NCBI GenBank assembly: GCA_003453515.1
Contig: DMLD01000047.1
Span: 1 to 8,841 of the forward strand
Origin: Lachnospiraceae bacterium
GTDB lineage: Bacteria > Bacillota > Clostridia > Lachnospirales > Lachnospiraceae
DNA: 8,841 nucleotides
Direction: 5' to 3'
Shown here: one piece after another, positions 1 through 6,449 of the stretch
Position numbering within the stretch: position 1 is the stretch's first letter
How the letters are laid out: every line of letters begins with the position of its first letter
Position numbers and translations under genes: made by a program
The notes under the pieces: generated by a model
What the model was told of the DNA's origin: nothing
Database searches by the model: none
Seen by the model: the letters and a program-made list of their open reading frames with translations, nothing else

Positions 1-32
1 AGAAAAGCTCCGATTGCGCTTGGCCTGGTTAC

Positions 33-857
33 TCATATCAAGCCATAGCGCACGAGAGCATCGAAGATGCCATCTTCCATCACCGCTCCGGTCACATAGT
101 CGACCTTCGGAAAAATATCCGGATTCCCGTCTCCCATAGCAACGGAAATATGCGTGATACCAAGCATCGGAAGATCATTTGTCGAATCGCCGAAGCTCAT
201 GGTACGCGACAGCGGCACCCCCAGATGCTCACATACAAATCTGATCCCGGTCGCCTTGGAATACCCCTTCGGGACTATCTCATAAAACGTCGGATCACGC
301 TCTATGAAATCAAACCTGTCCTCATATTTTTTCTTAAACCCTGCCATATCTCCGGTTTCATCAAACCAAAGCGCCATCTTGTCAAAATCGAGCACCGGCG
401 AATCCAAAAACTCCACCTTGCCCGCTTCGAACTCCGGAGAATACGTCTCGCCTCTCATGGCAACAGGCCTCGGCTCCTTGAAAAATCCGACGACCTCCGG
501 CATCCACGGCTCTCTGTGAAAGTAAGAATGCGCACTTCCTTCAAGAACTCCGTCTATATGAAACCTGACAAGATCATCTGCGATCTCCCGCTGCAGCTCA
601 TCCGGAAGAGTTACATGGAGCAACTCCTCTCCGTGATAAAATATATGAGTTCCGCAGCCTCCAACCACGCCGTCAAAGCCTATATCAAGTATCTCCTTCG
701 GCCATATGTCCTTGCATCTTCCGGTACATATAAAGCACTGATGCCCGTTTTCCCTGAGCCTCTCTATACTTGTGATGGTACTGTCGGGCACTGTCTGTGT
801 CTCGTTGTCAAGAAGTGTACCGTCTATATCAAAAAATACAAAATATTTTTCCTTCAA
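33..857 (-). CDS. Cof-type HAD-superfamily phosphatase, 274 aa
   Basis: Predicted cytoplasmic Mg-dependent phosphohydrolase of the HAD superfamily, Cof/YidA subgroup, which usually acts on sugar phosphates, nucleotides or similar small phosphoesters. The substrate cannot be read from sequence. All four HAD motifs are visible, numbered from the start chosen here: motif I DIDGT with nucleophile D10 and acid/base D12, motif II threonine T45 in CFICTGR, motif III lysine near K201 in KGYSKATG, and motif IV GDSTNDLP with D224 and D228. The long stretch between motifs II and III is the type-C2 cap. Length is normal for Cof proteins. No ATG is available. The open frame reaches a TTG at 887, but the TTG at 857 is preceded at 5 bases by AGGGTGG and puts DIDGT at the usual distance from the N-terminus, so it was chosen. 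It lies 81 bases behind the citrate synthase gene on the same strand and may be co-transcribed with it. Family confident, substrate unknown. Confidence 0.9.
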   Translation of the reverse strand: MKEKYFVFFDIDGTLLDNETQTVPDSTITSIERLRENGHQCFICTGRCKDIWPKEILDIGFDGVVGGCGTHIFYHGEELLHVTLPDELQREIADDLVRFHIDGVLEGSAHSYFHREPWMPEVVGFFKEPRPVAMRGETYSPEFEAGKVEFLDSPVLDFDKMALWFDETGDMAGFKKKYEDRFDFIERDPTFYEIVPKGYSKATGIRFVCEHLGVPLSRTMSFGDSTNDLPMLGITHISVAMGDGNPDIFPKVDYVTGAVMEDGIFDALVRYGLI

Positions 858-862
858 TGTTT

Positions 863-869
863 CCACCCT
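863..869 (-). promoter_or_regulatory. Ribosome binding site setting a TTG start for the HAD gene
   Basis: Read on the minus strand, AGGGTGG sits 5 bases before the TTG at 857-855. The other in-frame candidates (TTG at 887, TTG at 878, GTG at 866) lack a purine-rich site at suitable distance. This favours the 274-aa form over the 284-aa one. Confidence 0.6.
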
Positions 870-938
870 AAATATCAATGTATACAAATATACGTATCAA
901 AGCATTTATCTGTAATTATCACACACCGCCAAAGCTCT

Positions 939-2318
939 CTACCTGTCACCGCTCTTGTACATGTCGGGAACATGGTCGCGATCGCCCACATACATATACG
1001 CAGGACGTATGATCTTGCCCTTATTGGCTAGCTCCTCAAGCCTGTGTGCCGACCAGCCCGATATACGCGCTATGGCAAAAATGGGGGTGAACAGCTCCTT
1101 CGGTATCTTCAGCATCTTATATACGAGCCCCGAATACATATCCACATTTGCGGAAACCGGCTTTCTGCCCTTGTGCATCTCCATGATCATATCCTTGGAG
1201 AGCCTCTCGACCCTGTCATAAAGGTAGAATTCATCCTCCATGCCTGTCTCGTGGGCGAGCCTCTTTGCCATATCCTTAAGTATCACCTCTCTCGGATCGG
1301 ACAGCGTATAGACGGCATGTCCCATTCCGTACACAAGCCCCGTGTGGTCAAAGGCTTCCTTTCTTACTATACGCTCGAGGTAGGACCTTACTCCCTCATC
1401 CGTCTTCCAATCACAGCTGCTTTTCAGATCGTCGAACATCTGCTGGACTCTCAGATTGGCGCCGCCGTGTCTGGGTCCCTTAAGCGATGCTATGGACGCT
1501 GATATCGCGGAATATGTATCCGTTCCCGATGAAGTGACCACATGGTCAGTAAAGGTCGAGTTGTTACCGCCGCCATGATCGGCGTGCAGTACGAGCGCGA
1601 CGTCTAACGCCGCTGCCTCAAGCTCGGTAAAAAGACCATCGGGTCTGATCATCCTGAGTATGTTTTCCGCAGTCGAGTGATCCTTTCTCGGCTGCCTGAT
1701 AATGAGGTCGGCATCCTTGACATAATGCCTGTACGCATGATAAGCATATACGGCGATCATCGGCAGCTTTGCGATCAGCTGCAGTGACTGTCTCATCACG
1801 TTCGGCAGCGATATGTCATCAGGCGCATCATCGTATGAATACAGGGTAAGCACACTCTTTTGCAGAGCGTTCATGATGTTCTCACTCGGAGCCTTCATGA
1901 TAACATCCCTGACAAAGGAGCCCGACAGCTCCCGAAGTGAAGCAAGTATGTTCAAAAATCCCGCCATCTCCTGTTCGTCGGGAAGCTCTCCGTACAGCAA
2001 CAGATATGACGCTCTCTCAAAGCTGTATCTTTCGTCCTTTGCATTTTTCAAAAGGTCGTAGACATCGTATCCTCTGTACTGCAGCAGTCCCTCGCAGGGC
2101 TCTGCCTTTCCGTCCCTTTTGATGCTTCCTATAACCTCGGATATCTCGGTCAGACCGGTAAGGACTCCTCGTCCCTGCCGATCTCTGAGTCCCTGCTTTA
2201 CATCATATTTGTTGTACAGTTCACGGTCGATGAGCTTTTGACCTTTTTGCAAAGAGACCAGCCTGTCAAACTCGCGGTTTAACCCCTCTCCCATCGCCAT
2301 CATCGATCGATTGTCCAT
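939..2318 (-). CDS. gltA: Citrate synthase (Si-type), 459 aa
   Basis: Condenses oxaloacetate and acetyl-CoA to citrate in the cytoplasm, feeding 2-oxoglutarate and glutamate synthesis in a clostridium with an incomplete TCA cycle. Numbered from the chosen start, it shows the oxaloacetate/citrate-binding HADHGGGN (245-252), PRHGGAN with catalytic H284, GHAVYTLSDPR with H334 and R343, and NVDMYSG with catalytic D393. These match the His/His/Asp triad (H274, H320, D375) of pig citrate synthase. An N-terminal extension of roughly 60 residues precedes the core, as I recall for clostridial members. A related 2-methylcitrate synthase activity cannot be excluded. The frame stays open to a TTG at 2372, but that codon overlaps the predicted -10 box. 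The ATG at 2318 has GGGAGGA 7 bases upstream and is preferred. No aconitase or isocitrate dehydrogenase gene is adjacent. It follows dtd by 85 bases and has its own promoter. Confidence 0.95.
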   Translation of the reverse strand: MDNRSMMAMGEGLNREFDRLVSLQKGQKLIDRELYNKYDVKQGLRDRQGRGVLTGLTEISEVIGSIKRDGKAEPCEGLLQYRGYDVYDLLKNAKDERYSFERASYLLLYGELPDEQEMAGFLNILASLRELSGSFVRDVIMKAPSENIMNALQKSVLTLYSYDDAPDDISLPNVMRQSLQLIAKLPMIAVYAYHAYRHYVKDADLIIRQPRKDHSTAENILRMIRPDGLFTELEAAALDVALVLHADHGGGNNSTFTDHVVTSSGTDTYSAISASIASLKGPRHGGANLRVQQMFDDLKSSCDWKTDEGVRSYLERIVRKEAFDHTGLVYGMGHAVYTLSDPREVILKDMAKRLAHETGMEDEFYLYDRVERLSKDMIMEMHKGRKPVSANVDMYSGLVYKMLKIPKELFTPIFAIARISGWSAHRLEELANKGKIIRPAYMYVGDRDHVPDMYKSGDR

Positions 2319-2360
2319 AAATCCGTCCTCCCACATGCTACATTCTGATATTCGTTCATA

Positions 2361-2389
2361 AGTATAGCACAATTTATTTCAAATAGCAA
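2361..2389 (-). promoter_or_regulatory. Predicted sigma-A promoter of the citrate synthase gene
   Basis: On the minus strand the -35 is TTGCTA (2389-2384), the spacer is 17 bases, and the -10 is TATACT (2366-2361) preceded by TGC, an extended -10 element. Transcription would start near 2354, giving a leader of about 36 bases before the ATG at 2318. The -35 matches consensus at only 4 of 6 positions, which the TGn element may offset. Confidence 0.65.
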
Positions 2390-2403
2390 ATCAAAAACTG
2401 TAC

Positions 2404-2862
2404 TTATCGACTTTTCAGTATCTCTTCCGAATCCAGAACTATCGTAAACGGCCCCTCATTTACCAGTGACACCTTCATATCCGCGCCGAAAACGCCCCTC
2501 TCCACGACATTTACCCTCTTACCGCACTCATCACATATGTAGTCGTACAGCCCGGATGACATCTCAGGCTCTCCCGCCTGCGTGAAGCTCGGTCTGTTCC
2601 CCTTGCGGCAATCGGCATAAAGCGTGAACTGTGACACCATGAGCAGCGCCCCATCCACATCCGCAAGCGACAGATTGGTCTTTCCGTTTTCATCGTCAAA
2701 TATCCTCAGCTTTATCAGCTTGTCGATCATCCTGTCAGCCACTTCCACGGTATCACTCTGTCCGATCCCGACAAGCACCAGCAGTCCTTTGCCGATCTCT
2801 CCCACAGTTTTCCCGTCTATATCAACTCTCGCTTCCGATACCACCTGAATTACAAATCTCAT
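2404..2862 (-). CDS. dtd: D-aminoacyl-tRNA deacylase (Dtd), 152 aa
   Basis: Homodimeric cytoplasmic proofreading enzyme that hydrolyses D-amino acids (and glycine from mischarged tRNAs) off tRNA, keeping them out of protein. Length is typical. Both signature motifs are present: SQFTLYAD (77-84), with the Thr80 position known from E. coli Dtd, and the Gly-cisPro motif NEGPFT (135-140, G137-P138), which gives the enzyme its chiral selectivity. The residue after the cis-proline is Phe rather than the Val of the E. coli form; I believe this is common in Clostridia. The N-terminus ([17 protein letters not shown]) aligns with the conserved start of the family. TGAGGT lies 8 bases before the ATG. 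It sits 61 bases downstream of the TIR gene with no clear terminator or strong promoter between them, so read-through is possible. The relA neighbour often found in Firmicutes is absent here. Confidence 0.95.
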   Translation of the reverse strand: MRFVIQVVSEARVDIDGKTVGEIGKGLLVLVGIGQSDTVEVADRMIDKLIKLRIFDDENGKTNLSLADVDGALLMVSQFTLYADCRKGNRPSFTQAGEPEMSSGLYDYICDECGKRVNVVERGVFGADMKVSLVNEGPFTIVLDSEEILKSR

Positions 2863-2923
2863 GCTGTTCTACCTCACATTTCTCCGTATACTATCGATAC
2901 GTGTGTTACTGCCTCATTACAAA

Positions 2924-5900
2924 CTAAAGCCCGAACCTTGATCTCATAGCCTCCGACATCGTGGTTCCCTTCAATATGTCATGAGCCTTCTTTATGAGCA
3001 TATCCGGTGTATATCTCTTATAATAACCCACATTCTTTTTATCCCTGCTATCTCCCGATGTTGTTATAAAAATATCCCTGTCCGCATAATACCCCAGGCA
3101 GTTTTCTATATGCGCTGTCATGACCATACTGTCTATATCAACGACGTCGGTGAGTACACCCATGCCGATATAGAGATCCCCGCTCTTATCATCATACCTA
3201 AACTCCACGCTTCCGTCAAATCCAAAGTACTCCACGATATCGGCTCTTGCCTCAAACTCCCCGTCCATGCCATACTTATACAGACTTCCGTCGTTGTATA
3301 CCACCATAAGATAGCCGCCCGCAAAGGTCATACCCAGAGGAGCTACTCCGGGACACATGATAGTACTTTTTATCGCTCCGCTTTTGTCACTGAGCACTAT
3401 TTTCTTCGCATCGGACACCGCGTATACACCGTCTGCCGTATTGTCGGAAAAGCAGACCGCCTTGTCCCACCTCTCCGACGTCTGAGCCTTTGTCCATGTA
3501 TTCTTTTCGACATCGTATATATACCCTGTCTCTCCCTGCACATATATTATTCCCTCATCGCTATAATACACCGGTGCGTGACCTATATATCCGATATCCT
3601 CAGGGATAGCCGTCTTATTTTCAGCGGCTGTTTCCGTATCACGGATCACAAGCTCACTGCCTGCTCCCTCTCCCTGACAAATATATTTGAGCTTTCCGTT
3701 TGACATGACAGCAGAGTTTTCAAAGGATAAATACACCTTGAACAGTTCCTCCCTTTGCGGCTCACCGCCATCCAAGGGCACTGTTATGAGCGTATAGCTT
3801 CCGGAATTGTTATACCCAAGATATGCCTTGCCTGCATGTATCCCGAGCAGTCTGTAATCATATGGTTTTTCACCGTCGAGAGCTATCGTGACAGGCTTTT
3901 TTCCGTCATCCAAGCCATAGATATACAGTACCGGAGCACCCTCACCTGAGAGGATCGCCAGATGTTTATCACCCATACACCATCCCGCAGGTATCCCGGA
4001 CAGACAGGTGTCCTCACTGAATGCTGTCCACTCCTTGTCATATACGTGTATACCGTAGTGGATCACCTCGCTCCCAAGTGATTTCCTGACATAAACTCCG
4101 TTATTTATGACCACATGCCGCAGCTCATCGGTAAAATATTTCGTGTAATGTACGGCGCCCGCGTCCACACCTGATACAGGCACGGCATATCCCCCGTTTT
4201 CGGTTATATATACGGGAGTCCCGTCACCGTCCCTGTCGCTCACATCCAGAACGGAGTCGTTCACATTGTTGCTGTAGAGAGTCTTCCCTGTCAGCTTGTC
4301 GAATACATTGATGACATTCCCGGAGAAATATGCTGCCTTTGACTCATTCAGGTCAAAAAAACCGCTGTTGATATTTACACCGTTGCAAACAAAGTCAGAG
4401 GACCATTTTTCTGAAAGCGTAAGGCTGTCCACGCACTTCAGCGTATTGTGATCCGGTGACACGATCTCAGATTCACCGTATGACATACTGCCCGTGTTGT
4501 CTATCTTGGTACTTGCGATCATGATCGAGTGCTCATCCGCCCACTCGATCTCCTTGACCATCTCATCGACCGGATCGGAAATAACGGCTTTCCCGGTGCT
4601 TGTATCGAGCACCCCGTATGCGTATTTGTTCCAGTCTATAAGCCCGCGAAACGCGATATGGCTTCCGTCGGAGGAAGGCTTGCTCTCGACAACATCGAAG
4701 TTCTTGAATTTGTCCTTCACATCAAGTGTCGTTTCCTTTTTTACCTTTCCGGTCGCCGTATCAAGCTCCAGATATTTATCCTTGTCTGTAATAAGTATTG
4801 CAGAGGTCTCCGTGATCATGGGCACGTCGCTTTGGTAGCTGTCGTCGTTTATCGGGGCGTCCCATATCTTCTTGGCACTTGCGCAGTCATAGCCACTCGC
4901 ATTGCTTCCGGTCATAACGATCAGTACATCCTTGGCAAAGGCTATGTTCAGGAGCTTCTCCTCCTCATCCTCCAGAAAAATAAGCCGCTCATGCGTCCCG
5001 GTATCCCACACCCCGAGGACATTTCCCGCATCAAGCACGGCAATATACTTACCGTCGGGGCTCACCTGAAAATCAGACACGTTGTTTGGCATCTGATAAT
5101 TCCAGTCTGCATTTATGTTTGTCCCGTCATTTCCGACATACGCCAGGGTGGCATCCGTCAAAGCCCTGAGCGCCTGCGCGGTAAGCGGTCTGTCGTCGGA
5201 AGCATCCTTGGGAAGCGCCTCTATGGCAAGCTGTAGCGCAGTGATACGCTGCTCCTTTTCAAGCAGGTTCTCCGATTCATTTGCAAGATATATGGATTGA
5301 TTTTTTAGGGATTGCTCATAATTGGTTCGTATCATGTTTCTGCTGTACAGCATATATCCGGCAAAGCCCAGTGCGACAGCCATGATCACCGAAAACAGAG
5401 CTATGAGCTGTCTCATCCTGTACTGTCTGTGCCGGTTTATGATATCGTCGTATGCGCACCCTATGAGTCCGCTTACAAGTCGCGGAAGCTCGGTCTTCTT
5501 CGCCTTTTTGGGAGAGATCCTGTAATCACATGAGAGAGGCTCGACGGGAACCCTTACCGTCTGGGTACTGCCGTCTTCGGAGACCACTGTTTGTTCCTCA
5601 TACTGCAGTATCTCGGGTATCACATCCTGCGGCTCTCCGTTTACAAGCACGGTAAAGATATCTCTTTTTGTATGATTTTTCAGAAAGCACTCTATCTCCC
5701 TGACGACCCATGCCGACTTGTGTGTATTTGTCGAGCACAGGACTATCAGATGATCCGAATTCTCGAGGGCTTCGGAGATATTGTCGCTGAGATCGTTTGT
5801 GATGGGAAGCTCCGCCTTATCCCTGAATATCCTGTCTATCTTTTTGAAGCCTGTCTTTTTTTGCAGTTTGCCGGGGATGTGAAAGTGCTCCAGCCCCTTG

Positions 5901-5974
5901 TGTATGGCATCGGCTACAAGATTATCCTCCGGTGCATGCTTGTATGATATAAAAGCATTGTAATGGTGACTCAT
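2924..5974 (-). CDS. Membrane-anchored TIR-domain protein with C-terminal WD40-like beta-propeller, 1016 aa
   Basis: N-terminal TIR domain (about 1-125): it opens with YNAFISYKH, has a BB-loop-like RDKAELPITNDLSDNI (51-66), the strand DHLIVLCS (74-81), and W89-x3-E93, which aligns with the catalytic Glu region of NAD-cleaving TIR domains such as SARM1. A basic stretch (RHRQYRMR, 181-188) precedes one hydrophobic helix (about 189-210), so the N-terminus should be inside and the rest outside. A helical linker (about 215-280, with LANESENLLEKEQRITALQLAIEALP) leads into repeated strands that read as beta-propeller blades. The clearest is 301-333 (VSPDGKYIAVLDAGNVLGVWD). About 690 residues could hold one large or two 7-blade propellers. 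The tail (997-1016) recalls the motif closing other bacterial WD40 proteins. No signal peptide is seen beyond the anchor. The start is the ATG with GAGGAGAT upstream. A sensing or defence role is inference; the domains are solid but the function is unknown. Confidence 0.85.
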   Translation of the reverse strand: MSHHYNAFISYKHAPEDNLVADAIHKGLEHFHIPGKLQKKTGFKKIDRIFRDKAELPITNDLSDNISEALENSDHLIVLCSTNTHKSAWVVREIECFLKNHTKRDIFTVLVNGEPQDVIPEILQYEEQTVVSEDGSTQTVRVPVEPLSCDYRISPKKAKKTELPRLVSGLIGCAYDDIINRHRQYRMRQLIALFSVIMAVALGFAGYMLYSRNMIRTNYEQSLKNQSIYLANESENLLEKEQRITALQLAIEALPKDASDDRPLTAQALRALTDATLAYVGNDGTNINADWNYQMPNNVSDFQVSPDGKYIAVLDAGNVLGVWDTGTHERLIFLEDEEEKLLNIAFAKDVLIVMTGSNASGYDCASAKKIWDAPINDDSYQSDVPMITETSAILITDKDKYLELDTATGKVKKETTLDVKDKFKNFDVVESKPSSDGSHIAFRGLIDWNKYAYGVLDTSTGKAVISDPVDEMVKEIEWADEHSIMIASTKIDNTGSMSYGESEIVSPDHNTLKCVDSLTLSEKWSSDFVCNGVNINSGFFDLNESKAAYFSGNVINVFDKLTGKTLYSNNVNDSVLDVSDRDGDGTPVYITENGGYAVPVSGVDAGAVHYTKYFTDELRHVVINNGVYVRKSLGSEVIHYGIHVYDKEWTAFSEDTCLSGIPAGWCMGDKHLAILSGEGAPVLYIYGLDDGKKPVTIALDGEKPYDYRLLGIHAGKAYLGYNNSGSYTLITVPLDGGEPQREELFKVYLSFENSAVMSNGKLKYICQGEGAGSELVIRDTETAAENKTAIPEDIGYIGHAPVYYSDEGIIYVQGETGYIYDVEKNTWTKAQTSERWDKAVCFSDNTADGVYAVSDAKKIVLSDKSGAIKSTIMCPGVAPLGMTFAGGYLMVVYNDGSLYKYGMDGEFEARADIVEYFGFDGSVEFRYDDKSGDLYIGMGVLTDVVDIDSMVMTAHIENCLGYYADRDIFITTSGDSRDKKNVGYYKRYTPDMLIKKAHDILKGTTMSEAMRSRFGL

Positions 5975-5980
5975 ATGTGA

Positions 5981-5988
5981 TCTCCTCT
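5981..5988 (-). promoter_or_regulatory. Ribosome binding site of the TIR gene
   Basis: Minus-strand AGAGGAGA lies about 6 bases before the ATG at 5974 and supports that start. Residue 2 onward already matches the first beta strand of the TIR fold. Confidence 0.75.
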
Positions 5989-6033
5989 GTATGTCAGTTT
6001 TAAGAAAACATATTGATCGGCGTTTCCTATACT

Positions 6034-6061
6034 ATTTTAGCACATTTTGTTAAAAAGTAAA
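6034..6061 (-). promoter_or_regulatory. Predicted promoter of the TIR gene
   Basis: On the minus strand the -10 is TAAAAT (6039-6034) with TGC directly upstream (extended -10). A 4-of-6 -35 TTTACT (6061-6056) stands 16 bases away. The start would be near 6027, leaving a leader of about 50 bases. The region is very AT-rich, so a different -35 is possible. Its TGTGCTA core is shared with the citrate synthase promoter. Confidence 0.5.
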
Positions 6062-6087
6062 TATTTTTATACTTCACAAATTATCTC

Positions 6088-6116
6088 TTGACAAGTACAG
6101 TCTATGGTAATATAAT
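6088..6116 (+). promoter_or_regulatory. Consensus sigma-A promoter of the metal-efflux operon
   Basis: TTGACA (6088-6093) and TATAAT (6111-6116) both match consensus at all six positions and are separated by exactly 17 bases. Such a strong promoter would need a repressor to be controlled. The palindrome that begins 4 bases behind the -10 fits that. Transcription would start near 6123, giving a leader of about 59 bases before the ATG at 6182. Confidence 0.9.
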
Positions 6117-6119
6117 GAA

Positions 6120-6141
6120 CATATGAACAATCGTTCAAATG
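6120..6141 (+). promoter_or_regulatory. Putative ArsR/SmtB-family operator
   Basis: A 22-base imperfect inverted repeat centred between 6130 and 6131, with 9 of 11 base pairs symmetric and core TGAAC (6124-6128) - GTTCA (6133-6137). The ATATGAACA half resembles operators of zinc/cadmium/cobalt sensors of the ArsR/SmtB family, such as that of staphylococcal CzrA. It covers the predicted transcription start, so a bound repressor would block RNA polymerase until metal releases it. The palindrome is seen directly; the regulator family is inferred from the motif and the operon content. Confidence 0.7.
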
Positions 6142-6171
6142 TTGTATGTATATCTTTATTTAACTTGAATT

Positions 6172-6176
6172 GGAGG
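6172..6176 (+). promoter_or_regulatory. Ribosome binding site of the HMA gene
   Basis: GGAGG lies 5 bases before the ATG at 6182. It overlaps the alternative in-frame TTG at 6170, which cannot use it and is therefore rejected as the start. Confidence 0.8.
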
Positions 6177-6181
6177 TTACC

Positions 6182-6400
6182 ATGAAAAAAAAGTTTAATT
6201 TACAGGATCTTGACTGTGCCAACTGTGCCGCAAAGATGGAGGAAGCCATCAAAAAGATACCGGGAGTCACTGATGCCTCGGTCAATTTCATGACCCAGAA
6301 AATGATGATCGAAGCTCCGGATGACATGTTTGACGGTATAGTTGACGAAGCAGTGAAGGTTATTTCCAAGGTTGAACCGGACTGTCAGGTGATCCGATAG
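6182..6400 (+). CDS. Free-standing heavy-metal-associated (HMA) domain protein, 72 aa
   Basis: A single HMA (ferredoxin-like) metal-binding domain making up the whole protein. The metal site is DCANCAAKME (11-20) with C12 and C15 as ligands. The acidic residue just before the first Cys resembles the DCAAC site of the ZntA N-terminal domain and so favours Zn/Cd/Pb, although Cu(I) chaperones share the CxxC fold. The rest follows the family pattern: IPGVTDASVNFMTQKMMIEA forms the loop and second strand, and a helix (DGIVDEAVKVISKV) comes before the last strand. It is cytoplasmic, with no signal peptide or membrane helix. It is the first gene of the operon, 49 bases ahead of the ATPase, which lacks exactly this domain. 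It therefore probably delivers metal to the ATPase or gates it in trans. Identity as HMA is confident; the metal is inferred. Confidence 0.9.
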   Translation: MKKKFNLQDLDCANCAAKMEEAIKKIPGVTDASVNFMTQKMMIEAPDDMFDGIVDEAVKVISKVEPDCQVIR

Positions 6401-6449
6401 TTATCACATCCTACGGAGTTGAATAACCGTATGTCAAAGGAGACCGACT

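Noticed and set aside
1..32. Possible terminator or next-gene signal downstream of the HAD gene
   Set aside because: On the minus strand there is only a 4-bp AAGC/GCTT pairing followed by TTCT, and a GGAG whose start codon would lie outside the window. Neither can be supported.
880..893. Inverted repeat GTATA-n4-TATAC upstream of the HAD gene
   Set aside because: Only 5 bp of AT-rich stem, no T-run, and no good -10/-35 pair around it. It is too weak to call a terminator, operator or promoter.
150..1031. 293-codon plus-strand open frame opposite the HAD gene and the end of citrate synthase
   Set aside because: It runs antisense across two well-supported genes and the gap between them, its product is very basic with no recognisable motif, and no ribosome binding site was seen.
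4529..5236. 235-codon plus-strand frame inside the TIR gene (and a 240-codon one at 2981-3703)
   Set aside because: Both are fully antisense to the TIR/propeller coding region and show no domain pattern, so they are best explained by codon bias of the real gene.
6055..6074. Inverted repeat AAGTA...TACTT in the divergent intergenic region
   Set aside because: A 5-bp stem with a 10-base loop in very AT-rich DNA is expected by chance. It overlaps the weak TIR -35 but gives no further evidence of being an operator.
6170..6181. TTG at 6170 as the start of the HMA protein (76 aa)
   Set aside because: The GGAGG ribosome binding site lies within those extra codons, and the ATG at 6182 is ideally placed behind it.
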